Assembly: GCF_000333035.1 (NCBI RefSeq)
Contig: NZ_BANU01000016.1
Span: 89,443 to 153,442 of the forward strand
Length of the DNA stretch: 64,000 bases
From: Gordonia sihwensis NBRC 108236
GTDB lineage: Bacteria; Actinomycetota; Actinomycetes; Mycobacteriales; Mycobacteriaceae
Direction of reading: 5' to 3'
Under the pieces are notes generated by a model. The model had not been told where the DNA came from, made no database searches, and saw nothing but the letters and a program-made list of their open reading frames with translations. This document shows, one piece after another, positions 16,919 to 28,625 of this stretch (the first letter of the stretch is position 1; every line of letters starts with the position of its first letter). The translations under genes were made by a program, and so were the position numbers.

Positions 16919-18169
16919 TTGTTCGTTCGCGAGCTGACTCTGCGCGACTTCCGGTCCTGGCCGCACGCGCAGTTCACGTTGTCGCCCGGGACCACGGTCT
17001 TCGTCGGTCGCAACGGTTTCGGCAAGACCAATCTCCTCGAATCGCTGTTCTATGTCGCGACCCTGCGCTCGCATCGGGTCTCGTCGGACGCTCCGCTGGT
17101 GCGAACCGACGCCGAGGCGGCTCGGGTGACAGCAACGGTGGAGAACGACGGCCGCGAACTCACCGTCGAGCTGACGATCCCGGCCCAGGGCGCCAACAAG
17201 GCGACGATCAACACGCGACCGGTTCGGCGCACCCGCGAAGTGCTCGGAATCCTGCGTGCGGTGCTGTTCGCACCCGAGGACCTCGCACTCGTGCGCGGCG
17301 AACCGGGGGAGCGTCGCCGCTTCATCGACGAACTGGTGGCGCAGCTGCGACCGCTCGCGGCGGGCGCGAAGGCCGACTACGACCGGGTTCTCCGACAGCG
17401 ATCCGCGCTGCTCAAGACTGCGAGTGCGGCGATGCGCCGGGGCGGGTCACAGGCCGATTCGGTGCTCGGCACCCTGGACGTGTGGGACGCCCAACTCGCC
17501 GAGACGGGTGCGCAGGTCACCGCCTCCCGCATCGCGGTGGTGCGGCAGCTCGCCCCGTTCGTCACCGAGGCCTACTCGTCGATCGCGCCGCACTCGAGGC
17601 CCGCGCACATCTCGTACCGGTCCGCCGCCGGCGCCGCCGTCGACGCCAGCCCAGGCGGTGACGACGCGGTGCCCGCGATCCGCGACATTCTCGCCGAGCG
17701 TCTCGCCGAACTGCGCAGCAAGGAGATCGAGCGGGGGATGTGCCTGGTGGGACCGCACCGCGACGACCTCCTGCTCGGTCTCGGCGACGAACCCGCGAAG
17801 GGTTTCGCCAGCCACGGCGAGAGCTGGTCGTTCGCGCTGTCGCTGCGGCTCGGCAGTGTCGAACTGCTGCGGGCCGACGGCGTCGAACCGATCATCATGC
17901 TCGACGACGTCTTCGCCGAACTCGACGTCACCCGGCGCAGACTGCTGGCCGAGTTCACCTCCGGCGCCGATCAGCTGCTGATCACCGCCGCCGTCGCCGA
18001 CGACATCCCCGAATCGATCGGCGGACGCCGGATCTGTGTCGGAGTCACCGACGATGATGGTCGCAGGCACTCGGTGGTGACCGCCGACGACGCGCCCGAA
18101 GGGGGACCGACCTCGGCCGGGGCGTCCGGCGCGGATACCGCTCCGGACGAGGGGAGTGATGATGACTGA
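16919..18169 (+). CDS. recF: DNA replication and repair protein RecF
   Basis: A 416-residue SMC-like ATPase that loads RecA at gaps. It has Walker [15 protein letters not shown], the signature region [18 protein letters not shown], and Walker [14 protein letters not shown]. The start is a TTG at 16919 ([14 protein letters not shown]), the only start that keeps the conserved first strand. The last 45 residues are acidic and low in complexity. The end overlaps dciA by 8 bp. Confidence 0.94.
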   Translation: MFVRELTLRDFRSWPHAQFTLSPGTTVFVGRNGFGKTNLLESLFYVATLRSHRVSSDAPLVRTDAEAARVTATVENDGRELTVELTIPAQGANKATINTRPVRRTREVLGILRAVLFAPEDLALVRGEPGERRRFIDELVAQLRPLAAGAKADYDRVLRQRSALLKTASAAMRRGGSQADSVLGTLDVWDAQLAETGAQVTASRIAVVRQLAPFVTEAYSSIAPHSRPAHISYRSAAGAAVDASPGGDDAVPAIRDILAERLAELRSKEIERGMCLVGPHRDDLLLGLGDEPAKGFASHGESWSFALSLRLGSVELLRADGVEPIIMLDDVFAELDVTRRRLLAEFTSGADQLLITAAVADDIPESIGGRRICVGVTDDDGRRHSVVTADDAPEGGPTSAGASGADTAPDEGSDDD

Positions 18170-18713
18170 CGAGAAACCCACTGTGCAGCCGGAGGGGCTG
18201 TCGGGGTACGACCTCGCGAGGGCTGCTCTGGAAGAGGCCCGGGCGCTGGCCCGCGCTCAGGGCAAACCCGTCGGCATGGGACGGTCAGCACCCATCAGAA
18301 GCAGGCGCCGGACCAGTGATCGATCGCGTCGGCGCTGGTCAGGAGCAGGTCCGGACCCCCGTGACCCGCAACCGCTGGGAAGCATGGTCGGCAGGGTCGC
18401 CAAGCAGCACGGCTGGGAGTCCCGCATCTCCGAGGGCGCGCTGTTCGGCATGTGGCCGTCGATCGTCGGCGACGACATCGCCTCCCACGCCGACCCGACG
18501 AGGCTCGAGGGAACCGTCCTGCACGTCAGGGCCGAGTCGACGGCGTGGGCCACACAGCTGCGGTACATGCAGGGTCAGATCATCGCGAAGATCGCGAAGG
18601 TGATCGGCCACGGAATGGTGACGAGTCTGCGGATCACCGGCCCCCAGGCGCCGTCCTGGCGGAAGGGGCCGCGGCACATCTCCGGACGCGGTCCGCGCGA
18701 CACGTACGGCTGA
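18162..18713 (+). CDS. dciA: DciA-like DUF721 protein (Rv0004 orthologue)
   Basis: A 183-residue protein of the DUF721 family. DciA is the ancestral loader of the DnaB helicase. The domain is at about residues 70-160 ([59 protein letters not shown]); the N-terminal 65 residues are Arg-rich and probably disordered. Several starts are close (GTG 18156, ATG 18159, ATG 18162); I chose 18162 for its spacing to GAGGGG. It overlaps recF and lies just before gyrB. Confidence 0.88.
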   Translation: MTDEKPTVQPEGLSGYDLARAALEEARALARAQGKPVGMGRSAPIRSRRRTSDRSRRRWSGAGPDPRDPQPLGSMVGRVAKQHGWESRISEGALFGMWPSIVGDDIASHADPTRLEGTVLHVRAESTAWATQLRYMQGQIIAKIAKVIGHGMVTSLRITGPQAPSWRKGPRHISGRGPRDTYG

Positions 18714-18843
18714 GCCGCGCAACGATCGCCCGATTTCGACACGAGAGGCTTCAAACCGGATCGACCCATGATCGGTCCCGGCTTGAACCAAGTTCGTCGG
18801 TCTCCGTCGCTACTGGGGCGTGGTAAACGCGGCTCTGGGTTGA

Positions 18844-20952
<2,109 letters not shown>

Positions 20953-21043
20953 TCCGTCCACCGACTTCGACTCCGCGGATCCCGGCAGTGCCGGGGACCG
21001 CACCCGATGCCAGCACGCGGCGTTGGCCGCAGGAAAGTGATTC

Positions 21044-23542
21044 ATGAGCGACGAAACTGATCTGCCAGAGAACAACGGCGGGGACCGCATCGAGCCCGTC
21101 GATCTCGGGCAGGAGATGCAGAACAGCTACATCGACTACGCCATGAGCGTGATCGTCGGACGCGCCCTGCCGGAGGTCCGCGACGGCCTCAAGCCGGTGC
21201 ACCGCCGGCTTCTGTACGCATCATTCGACGCCGGTTTCCGTCCCGACCGCGGCTACGTGAAGTCGGCCCGCCCGGTGTCGGAGACGATGGGTAACTACCA
21301 TCCGCACGGCGACAGCTCGATCTACGACGCGCTGGTGCGTCTGGCGCAGCCGTGGTCGATGCGGTACCCGCTCATCGACGGTCAGGGCAACTTCGGTTCG
21401 CGAGGCAACGACGGCGCCGCCGCCATGCGATACACCGAGGCCCGACTCACTCCGCTGGCCATGGAGATGCTGCGCGACATCACCGAGGAGACCGTCGACT
21501 TCATCCCGAACTACGACGGCAAGACGCAGGAGCCGACGGTGCTGCCGTCGCGCGTCCCGAATCTGCTGATCAACGGTTCCGGCGGCATCGCGGTCGGTAT
21601 GGCGACCAACATCCCGCCGCACAATCTGCGCGAGGTCGCGGACGCCGTGTTCTGGGCGTTGGAGAACCCGGAGGCCGACGAGGAGGCGACGCTCGCCGCC
21701 TGCATGGAGGCCGTCAAGGGGCCGGACTTCCCGACCGCCGGACTGATCGTCGGCAGCCAGGGCATCCGCGATGCCTACATGACCGGCCGCGGCAGCATTC
21801 GGATGCGCTCGGTGGTCGACATCGAGGAGGTCAAGGGCACCACTCAGCTGGTCGTCACCGAGCTCCCGTACCAGGTGAACCCGGACAATCTGATCAGTTC
21901 GATCGCCGAGCAGGTCAACGACGGCAAGCTCAAGGGCATCAGCAAGATCGAGGATCAGTCGTCCGATCGTGCCGGCCTGCGCATCGTCATCACCCTGCGA
22001 CGTGACGGCGTGGCTCGCGTGGTGCTCAACAACCTGTACAAGCACAGCCAGCTGCAGACCAACTTCGGCGCCAACATGCTGTCGATCGTCGACGGTGTGC
22101 CGCGCACCCTGCGGCTCGACCAGATGATCCGCCTCTACGTGGCGCATCAGATCGACGTCATCATCCGGCGCACCCGGTACCGGCTGCGCAAGGCCGAGGA
22201 GCGCGCACACATCCTGCGCGGCCTGGTGAAGGCGCTCGACGCGCTCGACGAGGTCATCGCCCTCATCCGCGCGTCGGCCAACACCGAGGCGGCACGGACC
22301 GGCCTGATGGATCTGCTCGACATCGACGAGATCCAGGCCGATGCGATTCTGGCCATGCAGCTGCGTCGACTCTCGGCTCTCGAGCGGCAGAAGATCATCG
22401 ACGAACTCGCCGAGATCGAGCGCGAGATCGCCGACCTGAAGGACATCCTGGCCCGCCCGGAACGCCAGCGCGCCATCGTCAGGGACGAACTCAAGGAGGT
22501 CGTCGACAAGTACGGCGACGATCGCCGCACCCGGATCATTCCGGCCGAGGGCGATGTGACCGACGAGGACCTGATCGCCCGCGAGGACGTCGTCGTCACG
22601 ATCACCGAGACCGGGTACGCCAAGCGCACCAAGACCGATCTCTACCGCAGCCAGAAGCGCGGAGGCAAGGGAGTCCAGGGCGCCGGATTGAAGCAGGACG
22701 ACATCGTCGCCCACTTCTTCGTCTCGAGCACCCACGACTGGCTGCTGTTCTTCACCACCAAGGGTCGCGTCTACCGCGCCAAGGCCTACGAACTGCCGGA
22801 GGCCAACCGCACCGCCCGCGGCCAGCACGTCGCGAACCTGCTGGCCTTCCAGCCGGAGGAGCGGATCGCGCAGGTGATCCGGATCTCCGGCTACGACGAC
22901 GCGCCGTACCTGGTGCTCGCCACCCGCAACGGACTGGTCAAGAAGTCGCGGCTGGACGCCTTCGATTCCAACCGCTCCGGCGGCATCGCGGCGATCAATC
23001 TACGGGGCGACGACGAGCTGGTCGGCGCGCGGCTGTGCAGCGCCGACGACGACCTGCTGCTGGTGTCGAAGAAGGGTCAGTCGATCCGCTTCACCGCGGA
23101 CGACGAGACGCTGCGGCCGATGGGACGTCAGACCTCGGGCGTGCAGGGTATGCGGTTCAATGCCGACGATGAGCTGCTCAGCCTCACCGTCGTCCGGCCC
23201 GACACCTTCCTGCTGGTCGCGACGTCGGGCGGCTACGCCAAGCGGACCGACATCGAGGAGTATTCGGCGCAGGGCCGCGGCGGCAAGGGCGTGCTGACGA
23301 TCCAGCACGATCCCAAGCGCGGCGACCTGGTGGGTGCTCTCGTCGTCGATCTCGACAGCGAGATCTACGCGATCACCTCCAGCGGAGGCGTGATCCGGAC
23401 CAAGGCCAAGCAGGTCCGAAAGGCCGGCAGGCAGACCAAGGGCGTGCGCCTGATGAATCTGTCCGAGGGCGACAACCTCATCGCGATCGCGCGCAATGCG
23501 GACGAGCCCGATGAGGACGAGGGCGCGGCAGACGACAACTAG
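21044..23542 (+). CDS. gyrA: DNA gyrase subunit A
   Basis: An 832-residue cleavage-rejoining subunit. The catalytic Tyr130 is in AMRYTEARL. The quinolone-resistance region reads [19 protein letters not shown], with Ser91, Ser92 and Asp95. The first Ser is the residue found in quinolone-sensitive bacteria; M. tuberculosis has Ala there. The C-terminal half holds the beta-pinwheel with the GyrA box-like QKRGGKG and later repeats ([10 protein letters not shown]). No intein interrupts the gene, unlike in some mycobacteria. The acidic tail [13 protein letters not shown] is typical. Confidence 0.97.
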   Translation: MSDETDLPENNGGDRIEPVDLGQEMQNSYIDYAMSVIVGRALPEVRDGLKPVHRRLLYASFDAGFRPDRGYVKSARPVSETMGNYHPHGDSSIYDALVRLAQPWSMRYPLIDGQGNFGSRGNDGAAAMRYTEARLTPLAMEMLRDITEETVDFIPNYDGKTQEPTVLPSRVPNLLINGSGGIAVGMATNIPPHNLREVADAVFWALENPEADEEATLAACMEAVKGPDFPTAGLIVGSQGIRDAYMTGRGSIRMRSVVDIEEVKGTTQLVVTELPYQVNPDNLISSIAEQVNDGKLKGISKIEDQSSDRAGLRIVITLRRDGVARVVLNNLYKHSQLQTNFGANMLSIVDGVPRTLRLDQMIRLYVAHQIDVIIRRTRYRLRKAEERAHILRGLVKALDALDEVIALIRASANTEAARTGLMDLLDIDEIQADAILAMQLRRLSALERQKIIDELAEIEREIADLKDILARPERQRAIVRDELKEVVDKYGDDRRTRIIPAEGDVTDEDLIAREDVVVTITETGYAKRTKTDLYRSQKRGGKGVQGAGLKQDDIVAHFFVSSTHDWLLFFTTKGRVYRAKAYELPEANRTARGQHVANLLAFQPEERIAQVIRISGYDDAPYLVLATRNGLVKKSRLDAFDSNRSGGIAAINLRGDDELVGARLCSADDDLLLVSKKGQSIRFTADDETLRPMGRQTSGVQGMRFNADDELLSLTVVRPDTFLLVATSGGYAKRTDIEEYSAQGRGGKGVLTIQHDPKRGDLVGALVVDLDSEIYAITSSGGVIRTKAKQVRKAGRQTKGVRLMNLSEGDNLIAIARNADEPDEDEGAADDN

Positions 23543-23595
23543 CCCATCTCAGCGGTTAGGGTTTGGGGTAGTACCCGTTCAGTGAGGAATCGCCT

Positions 23596-24510
23596 GTGAG
23601 CACACCGAATCAGCCGGACGACAAGAACGTCGAACGCGGGGTCGTGCCCCCGCCGTGGAAGCGTGCGGAGACCTCCGCCGCGACCGGGCTGACCGCGGGG
23701 GAGATGGCCAAGGCCGCCGGGACGGTCGGCGACGACCGTCCCGGCGGTCCGCCCCCGCGCGGCGTTGTCTCGGGTGCTTCCCCGCGGACGGAGTCGAAGC
23801 CACCGGTCCCGTCGAGTCCGCCCTCCGGTCCGATGCCGGCGGTCAAGGCTCAGCAGGGGCCGACGCCTCAGCCCGGAAAGCCCGGTCCTGCGGGACCGCC
23901 GGCCGGCGCCCAGCCGGGTGCGAACCAGCCGGGTGCCAAGCCGCAGGCCCCGGCCGCTCCGGCTGCTGCGGGAGCGGCCAAGCCCGCCCCCTTCGTCGAG
24001 TCGGAGACGCGGAACATTCCGCGCGAGGATCTCGCACCGAAGGACGAGCTGCCCGATCTGGACTCCATTCATCACACCGAGCAGGCGAAGGAACAGGCCA
24101 TCGCCCGCGCCGCGAGTCAGACGATCCCTGCCCGGGCCGTCGGCACGCCGCTGCGCGCCGCGGTTCAGATCCGCCGCGTCGACCCGTGGTCGGTGTTCAA
24201 GGTGACCGGGGTCCTCTCGGTCGCGGGGTTCTTCATCTGGATGATCGCCGTCGCCATCCTCTACGGCGTGCTGGGCGGCATGGGCATCTGGGATCAGATC
24301 AACAGTTCCTTCGGCACGCTCGTCAGTGCGGACGGCAGCACCAGCGGTCAGGACTTGATCAGCGGCGGCCAGGTATTCATGTTCAGTGCGCTCTTCGGTG
24401 TCGTCGCTGCGATTCTTCTCACAGCCCTCGCCACCATCTCGGCCTACATCTACAACGTGTGCGCGGACATGGTCGGTGGTGTCGAGGTGACGCTCGCGGA
24501 TCTTGACTAG
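23596..24510 (+). CDS. DUF3566 membrane protein (Rv0007 orthologue)
   Basis: A 304-residue protein. Residues 1-180 are Pro/Ala/Gly-rich and probably disordered; the C-terminal DUF3566 domain starts near VQIRRVDPWSVFKV and has two membrane segments (VLSVAGFFIWMIAVAILYGVL and the one at about 265-285, FMFSALFGVVAAILLTALAT). The GTG at 23596 follows GTGAGGAA. In this order the gene always follows gyrA. Its function is unknown; CwsA and other cell-shape factors map near here in mycobacteria. Confidence 0.85.
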   Translation: MSTPNQPDDKNVERGVVPPPWKRAETSAATGLTAGEMAKAAGTVGDDRPGGPPPRGVVSGASPRTESKPPVPSSPPSGPMPAVKAQQGPTPQPGKPGPAGPPAGAQPGANQPGAKPQAPAAPAAAGAAKPAPFVESETRNIPREDLAPKDELPDLDSIHHTEQAKEQAIARAASQTIPARAVGTPLRAAVQIRRVDPWSVFKVTGVLSVAGFFIWMIAVAILYGVLGGMGIWDQINSSFGTLVSADGSTSGQDLISGGQVFMFSALFGVVAAILLTALATISAYIYNVCADMVGGVEVTLADLD

Positions 24511-24571
24511 CGCTGTGACCAGCCGTTTTGGAGATGTATCGCGGTTCGGGTAATCTTCATTCTCGGTTCAA

Positions 24572-24648
24572 GGGCCTATAGCTCAGGCGGTTAGAGCGCT
24601 TCGCTGATAACGAAGAGGTCGGAGGTTCAAGTCCTCCTAGGCCCACCA
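24572..24648 (+). tRNA. ileT: tRNA-Ile (GAT)
   Basis: A 77-nt cloverleaf: acceptor GGGCCTA/TAGGCCC, D-arm GCTCAGGCGGTTAGAGC, anticodon loop CTGATAA (GAT), T-arm GGAGGTTCAAGTCCTCC, and an encoded CCA. Confidence 0.97.
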
Positions 24649-24674
24649 GAATTCACCGGCCGGTGACCCGGCAC

Positions 24675-24747
24675 GGGGCCTTAGCTCAGTTGGTAGAGCG
24701 CCGCCTTTGCAAGGCGGATGTCAGGAGTTCGAATCTCCTAGGCTCCA
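24675..24747 (+). tRNA. alaT: tRNA-Ala (TGC)
   Basis: A 73-nt cloverleaf: acceptor GGGGCCT/AGGCTCC with one G-T pair, anticodon TGC in the loop TTTGCAA, T-arm AGGAGTTCGAATCTCCT. CCA is not encoded. It is 26 bp after tRNA-Ile and probably in the same transcript. Confidence 0.97.
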
Positions 24748-24764
24748 CAATTTCGACAGAAGTC

Positions 24765-24798
24765 AGAGCTACTCCCTCTCACGAGGGGTAGCTCTTTT
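24765..24798 (+). terminator. Intrinsic terminator after the two tRNAs
   Basis: AGAGCTAC with CCCTC (24765-24778) pairs with GAGGG and GTAGCTCT (24783-24795) around a TCAC loop, with one bulged T, followed by TTT. It begins 18 bp after tRNA-Ala. Confidence 0.88.
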
Positions 24799-24868
24799 CC
24801 GTCCTCGGGCACATTCCGAGGCACCACACCACCAAGAATGGCCAACCTCCCGGGTAGCGTGCGAAGCC

Positions 24869-25210
24869 ATGAGCGCCATCCCCAGTCACTGGATCCCACA
24901 CCGTCGTGAGGACGGAGAAGTCGTCGGATGGATCGACCTCGAGTCTCAGGCGCCCGACCTGATTCCGTTCGACCGTCTGGGCCGGCCGCTGGAGCCAGTG
25001 GCCGATTGGTCCGCAGCCGAGGAAGCACTCGAAGAGCGCGGGCTGGGGTTCCTGCGCAACCGGTTTCACTACCGCGGATACACGGTGCGGATCCGGCAGC
25101 TCTACTCGGATCGCGTCATTGTCACCACCGCGGTCTCCGACGCCATCGGTGACGTCGGCGACGAATTCACACTCCCATTCCCTGCCGGAGAAGTGCTCAC
25201 CGAGATCTAG
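24869..25210 (+). CDS. Conserved hypothetical protein
   Basis: A 113-residue soluble protein beginning MSAIPSHWIPHRREDGEVVGW. It has alternating short strands and conserved-looking phrases (DRLGRPLEPVADWSAAEEAL, YRGYTVRIRQLYSDRVIV), and ends acidic. I recall similar short proteins in other Mycobacteriales, but no function. The ATG at 24869 is chosen because the longer reading from 24707 runs through tRNA-Ala. Confidence 0.75.
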   Translation: MSAIPSHWIPHRREDGEVVGWIDLESQAPDLIPFDRLGRPLEPVADWSAAEEALEERGLGFLRNRFHYRGYTVRIRQLYSDRVIVTTAVSDAIGDVGDEFTLPFPAGEVLTEI

Positions 25211-25307
25211 TCGAGTTCCCGCCGCATTGTCACCGTCGACCGTCTCCCGACCGGTGATCCGTCGTACGCTGCACTGAGCTGGAACTTCACGAGCTGAGGA
25301 GAGAGCG

Positions 25308-25883
25308 ATGCGACCACTCCGATACTCGATCAACGTGACGCTCGACGGGTGCTGTCATCACGAGGCGGGGATCGCGCCGGACGAGGAGTCGATGGCCTAC
25401 TGGACAGCCGAGATGGCGAGAGCCGATGCTCTGCTCCTCGGCCGGGTGACGTATCAGATGATGGAGTCGGCGTGGCGGAGACCGCCGACCGGCGTATGGC
25501 CGGACTGGATGGAACAGTGGGAGGTTCCGTTCGCGGAGGCGATCGACGGGGCGAAGAAGTACGTGGTGTCGAGCACCCTGGCCACCGTCGACTGGAATGC
25601 GGAGTTGGTGTCGGGAGATGTCGGGGAAGCGGTTCGGCGGCTCAAACAGGAACCTGGCGGGGGACTGTGGGTCGGCGGAGTGACGCTCCCGCTGGCCTTG
25701 GCCGACTCGGGCCTCATCGACGAGTACGAGTTCATCGTCCAGCCGGTCCTGGCCGGGCACGGGCCGACATTGCTGTCGGGTCTGCGCGAGCGCATCCGAC
25801 TCGAGCTGGTGCACCGTGAGGAGTTCCGGTCGGGGGCGATGGCTTTGCGCTACCGGCGTGTTGAGAATCCGGGCGGACAGTAG
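25308..25883 (+). CDS. RibD C-terminal / dihydrofolate reductase-like protein
   Basis: A 191-residue protein of the RibD_C family of NADPH-dependent reductases. It begins with LRYSINVTLDGCCHHEAG, has the LLLGRVTYQMMESAW segment typical of the group, and the glycine-rich GGGLWVGGVTLPLALADSGLIDEY that binds the dinucleotide. Ribosome site GAGGAGAGAG. Isolated members like this one are common in actinobacteria and have no assigned substrate; it is not a biosynthetic RibD because the deaminase domain is missing. Confidence 0.85.
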   Translation: MRPLRYSINVTLDGCCHHEAGIAPDEESMAYWTAEMARADALLLGRVTYQMMESAWRRPPTGVWPDWMEQWEVPFAEAIDGAKKYVVSSTLATVDWNAELVSGDVGEAVRRLKQEPGGGLWVGGVTLPLALADSGLIDEYEFIVQPVLAGHGPTLLSGLRERIRLELVHREEFRSGAMALRYRRVENPGGQ

Positions 25884-25953
25884 AGACGCGCTCCTCAGTC
25901 CGCTGAATCCCGACCGGCACGCGCCGTCCGTTCACGATGGCCGTGCGGCGCAG

Positions 25954-26283
25954 TCACTCCCCATCGTCTTCGGCACGGCGGCGCTGCGCCTCGGCCCGTT
26001 CGCGAACCCGGCGACGGAACTCCTCTTCCTCGCGGGCGGCGATCGCCGCCTTGTACTCGGGACGCTCGTATTCGGGGAAGCCGGTGGTCCGGGGTGGCAC
26101 GGGAGCACCGCCTTCGGGGCGGCCGACCAGGAACCAGACCAGCGATCCGGCCAGCGGAATCAGGATCACGATCAGCACCCAGGCGACCTTCGGCAGGTGA
26201 CGGACGCGGAACTCGTCGGCGATGATCACGTCGATCAACGCCGCCACCCAGATCAAGAAGACGATTCCACCGAGATACGGCAT
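25954..26283 (-). CDS. PLDc_N domain membrane protein
   Basis: A 109-residue protein with two membrane segments: GGIVFLIWVAALIDVIIA and, after HLPKVAWVL, IVILIPLAGSLVWFLVG ending in GRP. This is the small PLDc_N module found at the front of cardiolipin synthases and as stand-alone proteins. The C-terminal tail is a charged helix (REEEEFRRRVRERAEAQRRR). No phospholipase HKD motif is present, so it is not itself an enzyme. Confidence 0.8.
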   Translation of the reverse strand: MPYLGGIVFLIWVAALIDVIIADEFRVRHLPKVAWVLIVILIPLAGSLVWFLVGRPEGGAPVPPRTTGFPEYERPEYKAAIAAREEEEFRRRVRERAEAQRRRAEDDGE

Positions 26284-26372
26284 GCTGACTCCCCCATAGC
26301 AGTCGAAACGGATGCCTCACGGTAGCGCAGTACGCACCGCGCCGGAGGCGGGGAAGCCGGAATCGCCCGAGT

Positions 26373-27485
26373 TCAGGGCACCGGTGCGACGGTCGGCTGG
26401 GGCCGCGGGTCGGATTCGAGGTTCTCCTTGGCGAGCTCGCGAATCGTCGTGAACACGCGCTTGGCGGACTCGGCCCACGGCATCAGGATGGGGAAGACGT
26501 GGAACATGCCGGGTTCCTCCATCGCATGCAGATTCACGCCGCCCTCGCGCAACCGCTCGGCGAACTCCCGGATCGCGTCGCGGAACATCTCCTCGCCGCC
26601 CCAGCACACGAACGTGGGTGGGAACCACTCCGGATCCGGATGGCTGTAGACCGCCGAGACCCGCTCGTCGTTGGGCTGGATGCCCCGGAGATAGAAGGTG
26701 ACGGGGATGTTCCAGGGCAGGACATCCTTCGACGCGTTGTCGACGATGGAGTCCTGCGACAGGTCGAGGTCGACCTCGGGCGAGAACAGCACCAACGACC
26801 GCGGCTTCGGCATGCCCTGCTCCTGCAGGTAGACGACCAGCGAGGTGCTGAGCCCGCCGCCGCCGGAGTCGCCGGCGACGATGATGTCCTCGGCGGGGAT
26901 ACCGAGGTCCATCAGCCCCTGGTAGGCATCGGCCGCGTCGTGCAACGCGGCGGGGAACGGGAACTCCGGCGCCATCCGATAGTCGGGGATGAACACCTGG
27001 CATCCCGTGAGGCGGACGAGTGCTGCAGCGAACATCAGATACATGTTCGGGGTGGTGCCGAAGTAGCCGCCGCCGTGCAGATACAGGATGGTCTTGTCGC
27101 GCGCCTTCACCTCCGGATCGGCCTCGCGCACGGCGACCTTCTCACGGCACCAGACGCCCTCTTGGCCGCCGACGACGTCGCTCTCGATCTCGACGCCGCC
27201 GAAGTATCCGACCACCGGATGGAGGATGGCCCCGCACACGGTGTCGAGGATCTTCTCCATGGAGCGGAAATCCTCGATCGGCAGGCTGACCGAGTATCCC
27301 AGGAACGATCGGACCGTGGCCCGGGTGACGGACTGACCTATGTTGTCGAGGATTCCCCCTGCGCCCTGGAAAGGCCGACTGAAGGGCACCCGAGCCAGCC
27401 CGTTGAGCATGTTGTCGACCAGACCCACCACCGTCAGCGCGGTGATCGGTCCGGAGGCTGTCTTCACACCGTCGCGGTCTGCCAT
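26373..27485 (-). CDS. Alpha/beta hydrolase, HSL-type esterase
   Basis: A 370-residue serine hydrolase of the hormone-sensitive-lipase family. The oxyanion motif is YLHGGGYFG, the nucleophile motif is AGDSGGGG (Ser in GDSGG), and the acid and His lie near PEWFPPTFVCWGGEEMFRD and MEEPGMFHVFP. The first 100 residues have a membrane-associated look (VGLVDNMLNGLARVPF) without a signal peptide. The ATG at 27485 has GAGAG eight bases upstream. The enzyme probably splits short-chain esters. Confidence 0.85.
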   Translation of the reverse strand: MADRDGVKTASGPITALTVVGLVDNMLNGLARVPFSRPFQGAGGILDNIGQSVTRATVRSFLGYSVSLPIEDFRSMEKILDTVCGAILHPVVGYFGGVEIESDVVGGQEGVWCREKVAVREADPEVKARDKTILYLHGGGYFGTTPNMYLMFAAALVRLTGCQVFIPDYRMAPEFPFPAALHDAADAYQGLMDLGIPAEDIIVAGDSGGGGLSTSLVVYLQEQGMPKPRSLVLFSPEVDLDLSQDSIVDNASKDVLPWNIPVTFYLRGIQPNDERVSAVYSHPDPEWFPPTFVCWGGEEMFRDAIREFAERLREGGVNLHAMEEPGMFHVFPILMPWAESAKRVFTTIRELAKENLESDPRPQPTVAPVP

Positions 27486-27570
27486 AACCATGGCTCTCAG
27501 GATAGTGACAAGACCGTGCCGGACCGCGGTATCGGCCGACCACCGCATTCTCGATCCGATGCGGCGTCGG

Positions 27571-27595
27571 GGTTTGACGCCCGTGCACGCGGGTA
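27571..27595 (+). promoter_or_regulatory. SigF-type promoter of the KGG-protein gene
   Basis: GGTTT (27571-27575), 15 bp, GGGTA (27591-27595): an exact match to the mycobacterial SigF promoter (GGTTT-N15-GGGTA), 49 bp before the ATG at 27645. Confidence 0.8.
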
Positions 27596-27644
27596 CTCAC
27601 TGACTGTGGGGGAGAACGCCCCACCTGAGGGAAGGAGAGTTCTC

Positions 27645-27857
27645 ATGGCAGATCCGAACAACCCCGGCCAGTTCGGTAACCGGTCGGACACAGAGGAGCA
27701 GGCCCGCAAGGGCGGAGAGTCCAGCCCCGGTCAGTTCGGTTCGTCCGAAGGCGCAGACCCGCATGAGGCGGGCAAGAAGGGCGCCGAGAACGAGCCCCAC
27801 GAGGCCAAGGTCCGCGGCGGCGAGCACAGCCACGGCGGCGGAGGCGGTCAGAGCTGA
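27645..27857 (+). CDS. KGG-repeat general stress protein (GsiB-like)
   Basis: A 70-residue, very hydrophilic protein made of short repeats: NNPGQFGNRSDTEEQARKGGE, cut into motifs such as PGQFG (twice) and the KGG-type EEQARKGGE, EAGKKGAE, EAKVRGGE. It has no hydrophobic core and is expected to be disordered, like GsiB/KGG stress proteins that protect against drying. Ribosome site GGAAGGAG. It has its own SigF-type promoter and a strong terminator after it. Confidence 0.85.
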   Translation: MADPNNPGQFGNRSDTEEQARKGGESSPGQFGSSEGADPHEAGKKGAENEPHEAKVRGGEHSHGGGGGQS

Positions 27858-27871
27858 GTCGACTGACCGTC

Positions 27872-27903
27872 GGCGGCGGACGGGGATCTCCCTGTCCGCC
27901 GCC
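27872..27903 (+). terminator. Hairpin terminator after the KGG gene
   Basis: GGCGGCGGAC (27872-27881) pairs perfectly with GTCCGCCGCC (27894-27903), with further G-C pairs inside. Only TTCT follows. Confidence 0.7.
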
Positions 27904-27944
27904 TTCTGGCCGTTGCACAGCAGACCGACGGAAGGAGAGCCGAC

Positions 27945-28202
27945 ATGGCGGTCTGTGACATATGCGGAAACGAGTACAAACATGCGCTGCTGATCTCGGT
28001 GGAGGGCCGTGAAGGACGCGGCGTCTACGACAGCTTCGAGTGTGCGATTGCGGGACACGCGCCCCGCTGCACGGTCTGCGACACGCCGATCATCGGGCAC
28101 GGCGTGCAATCGGACGGCAGGGTGTTCTGCTGTGTGCACTGCGCCCAGCGCGGCGGAGACACCGAACTGGTCGACCGGGTCGGCACGGCGACGCTGCATT
28201 GA
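27945..28202 (+). CDS. Small zinc-ribbon / metallothionein-like protein
   Basis: An 85-residue protein with three Cys groups: CDICG near the start, CTVCDTPIIGHG in the middle, and CCVHCAQRGG near the end, plus one lone Cys in FECAIAG. The second half, with its G-HG turn, looks like a treble-clef or bacterial-metallothionein zinc site. A GGAAGGAG ribosome site precedes the ATG. No promoter is visible between it and the KGG terminator, so read-through from the SigF-type promoter is possible. Confidence 0.75.
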   Translation: MAVCDICGNEYKHALLISVEGREGRGVYDSFECAIAGHAPRCTVCDTPIIGHGVQSDGRVFCCVHCAQRGGDTELVDRVGTATLH

Positions 28203-28237
28203 CCTGCGGCGACCCGCGGCCTCGGCCCGCACGACAA

Positions 28238-28265
28238 CCGCCCACCTCTACGTCGGGGTGGGCGG
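28238..28265. terminator. Bidirectional hairpin between convergent genes
   Basis: CCGCCCACC (28238-28246) pairs with GGTGGGCGG (28257-28265) over a 10-nt loop, between the ends of the genes at 27945 (+) and 28287 (-). Confidence 0.65.
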
Positions 28266-28286
28266 CTTCGCGTGTGCGCGTCGAGC

Positions 28287-28481
28287 CTAGACCGGTGTGA
28301 TCGCACTCGCGATCGCCGAGCCGGTGAACGCCATCCGGCGGCCGTCCTGCTCGAACTGCACCTCGAGGAAGTCGACCGGGAAGTGCCGCACGGCCACCAC
28401 GACGCAGTCGGCGACGTGACCGGACGCCAGACGGCACCGCACGCTGGTCCCGGGGGCGTATTCCACAGTTGTCGCGGTCAT
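28287..28481 (-). CDS. Small hypothetical protein of the SigF-type cluster
   Basis: A 64-residue beta-rich protein (MTATTVEYAPGTSVRCRLAS, CVVVAVRHFPVDFLEVQFEQ, MAFTGSAIASAI in pieces). It has no membrane segment. It starts at the ATG 28481 after AAGGGG, and has its own SigF-type promoter on the minus strand. The length and promoter support a real gene rather than a shadow of the longer reading that covers it; the function is unknown. Confidence 0.6.
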   Translation of the reverse strand: MTATTVEYAPGTSVRCRLASGHVADCVVVAVRHFPVDFLEVQFEQDGRRMAFTGSAIASAITPV

Positions 28482-28522
28482 GACGTGCCCCTTCGGTTCG
28501 CTGTCGGTGAGTCCTCTCCGGC

Positions 28523-28547
28523 TACCCCGAGCGGAGCGATCCCAAAC
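28523..28547 (-). promoter_or_regulatory. SigF-type promoter, minus strand
   Basis: Read on the minus strand: GTTT (28547-28544), 16 bp, GGGTA (28527-28523), 42 bp before the start at 28481. It is back to back with the plus-strand promoter at 28561. Confidence 0.7.
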
Positions 28548-28560
28548 ACCGGCGATCGAT

Positions 28561-28585
28561 GGTTGGCCGTGCGGTGATCCGGGTA
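28561..28585 (+). promoter_or_regulatory. SigF-type promoter of the catalase-fold gene
   Basis: GGTTG (28561-28565), 15 bp, GGGTA (28581-28585), 40 bp before the ATG at 28626; one base off the GGTTT consensus in the -35. Confidence 0.75.
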
Positions 28586-28625
28586 CTCGTCGGTGGTCCG
28601 ACGAACCGAGCCTCAGGAGGAAGCC

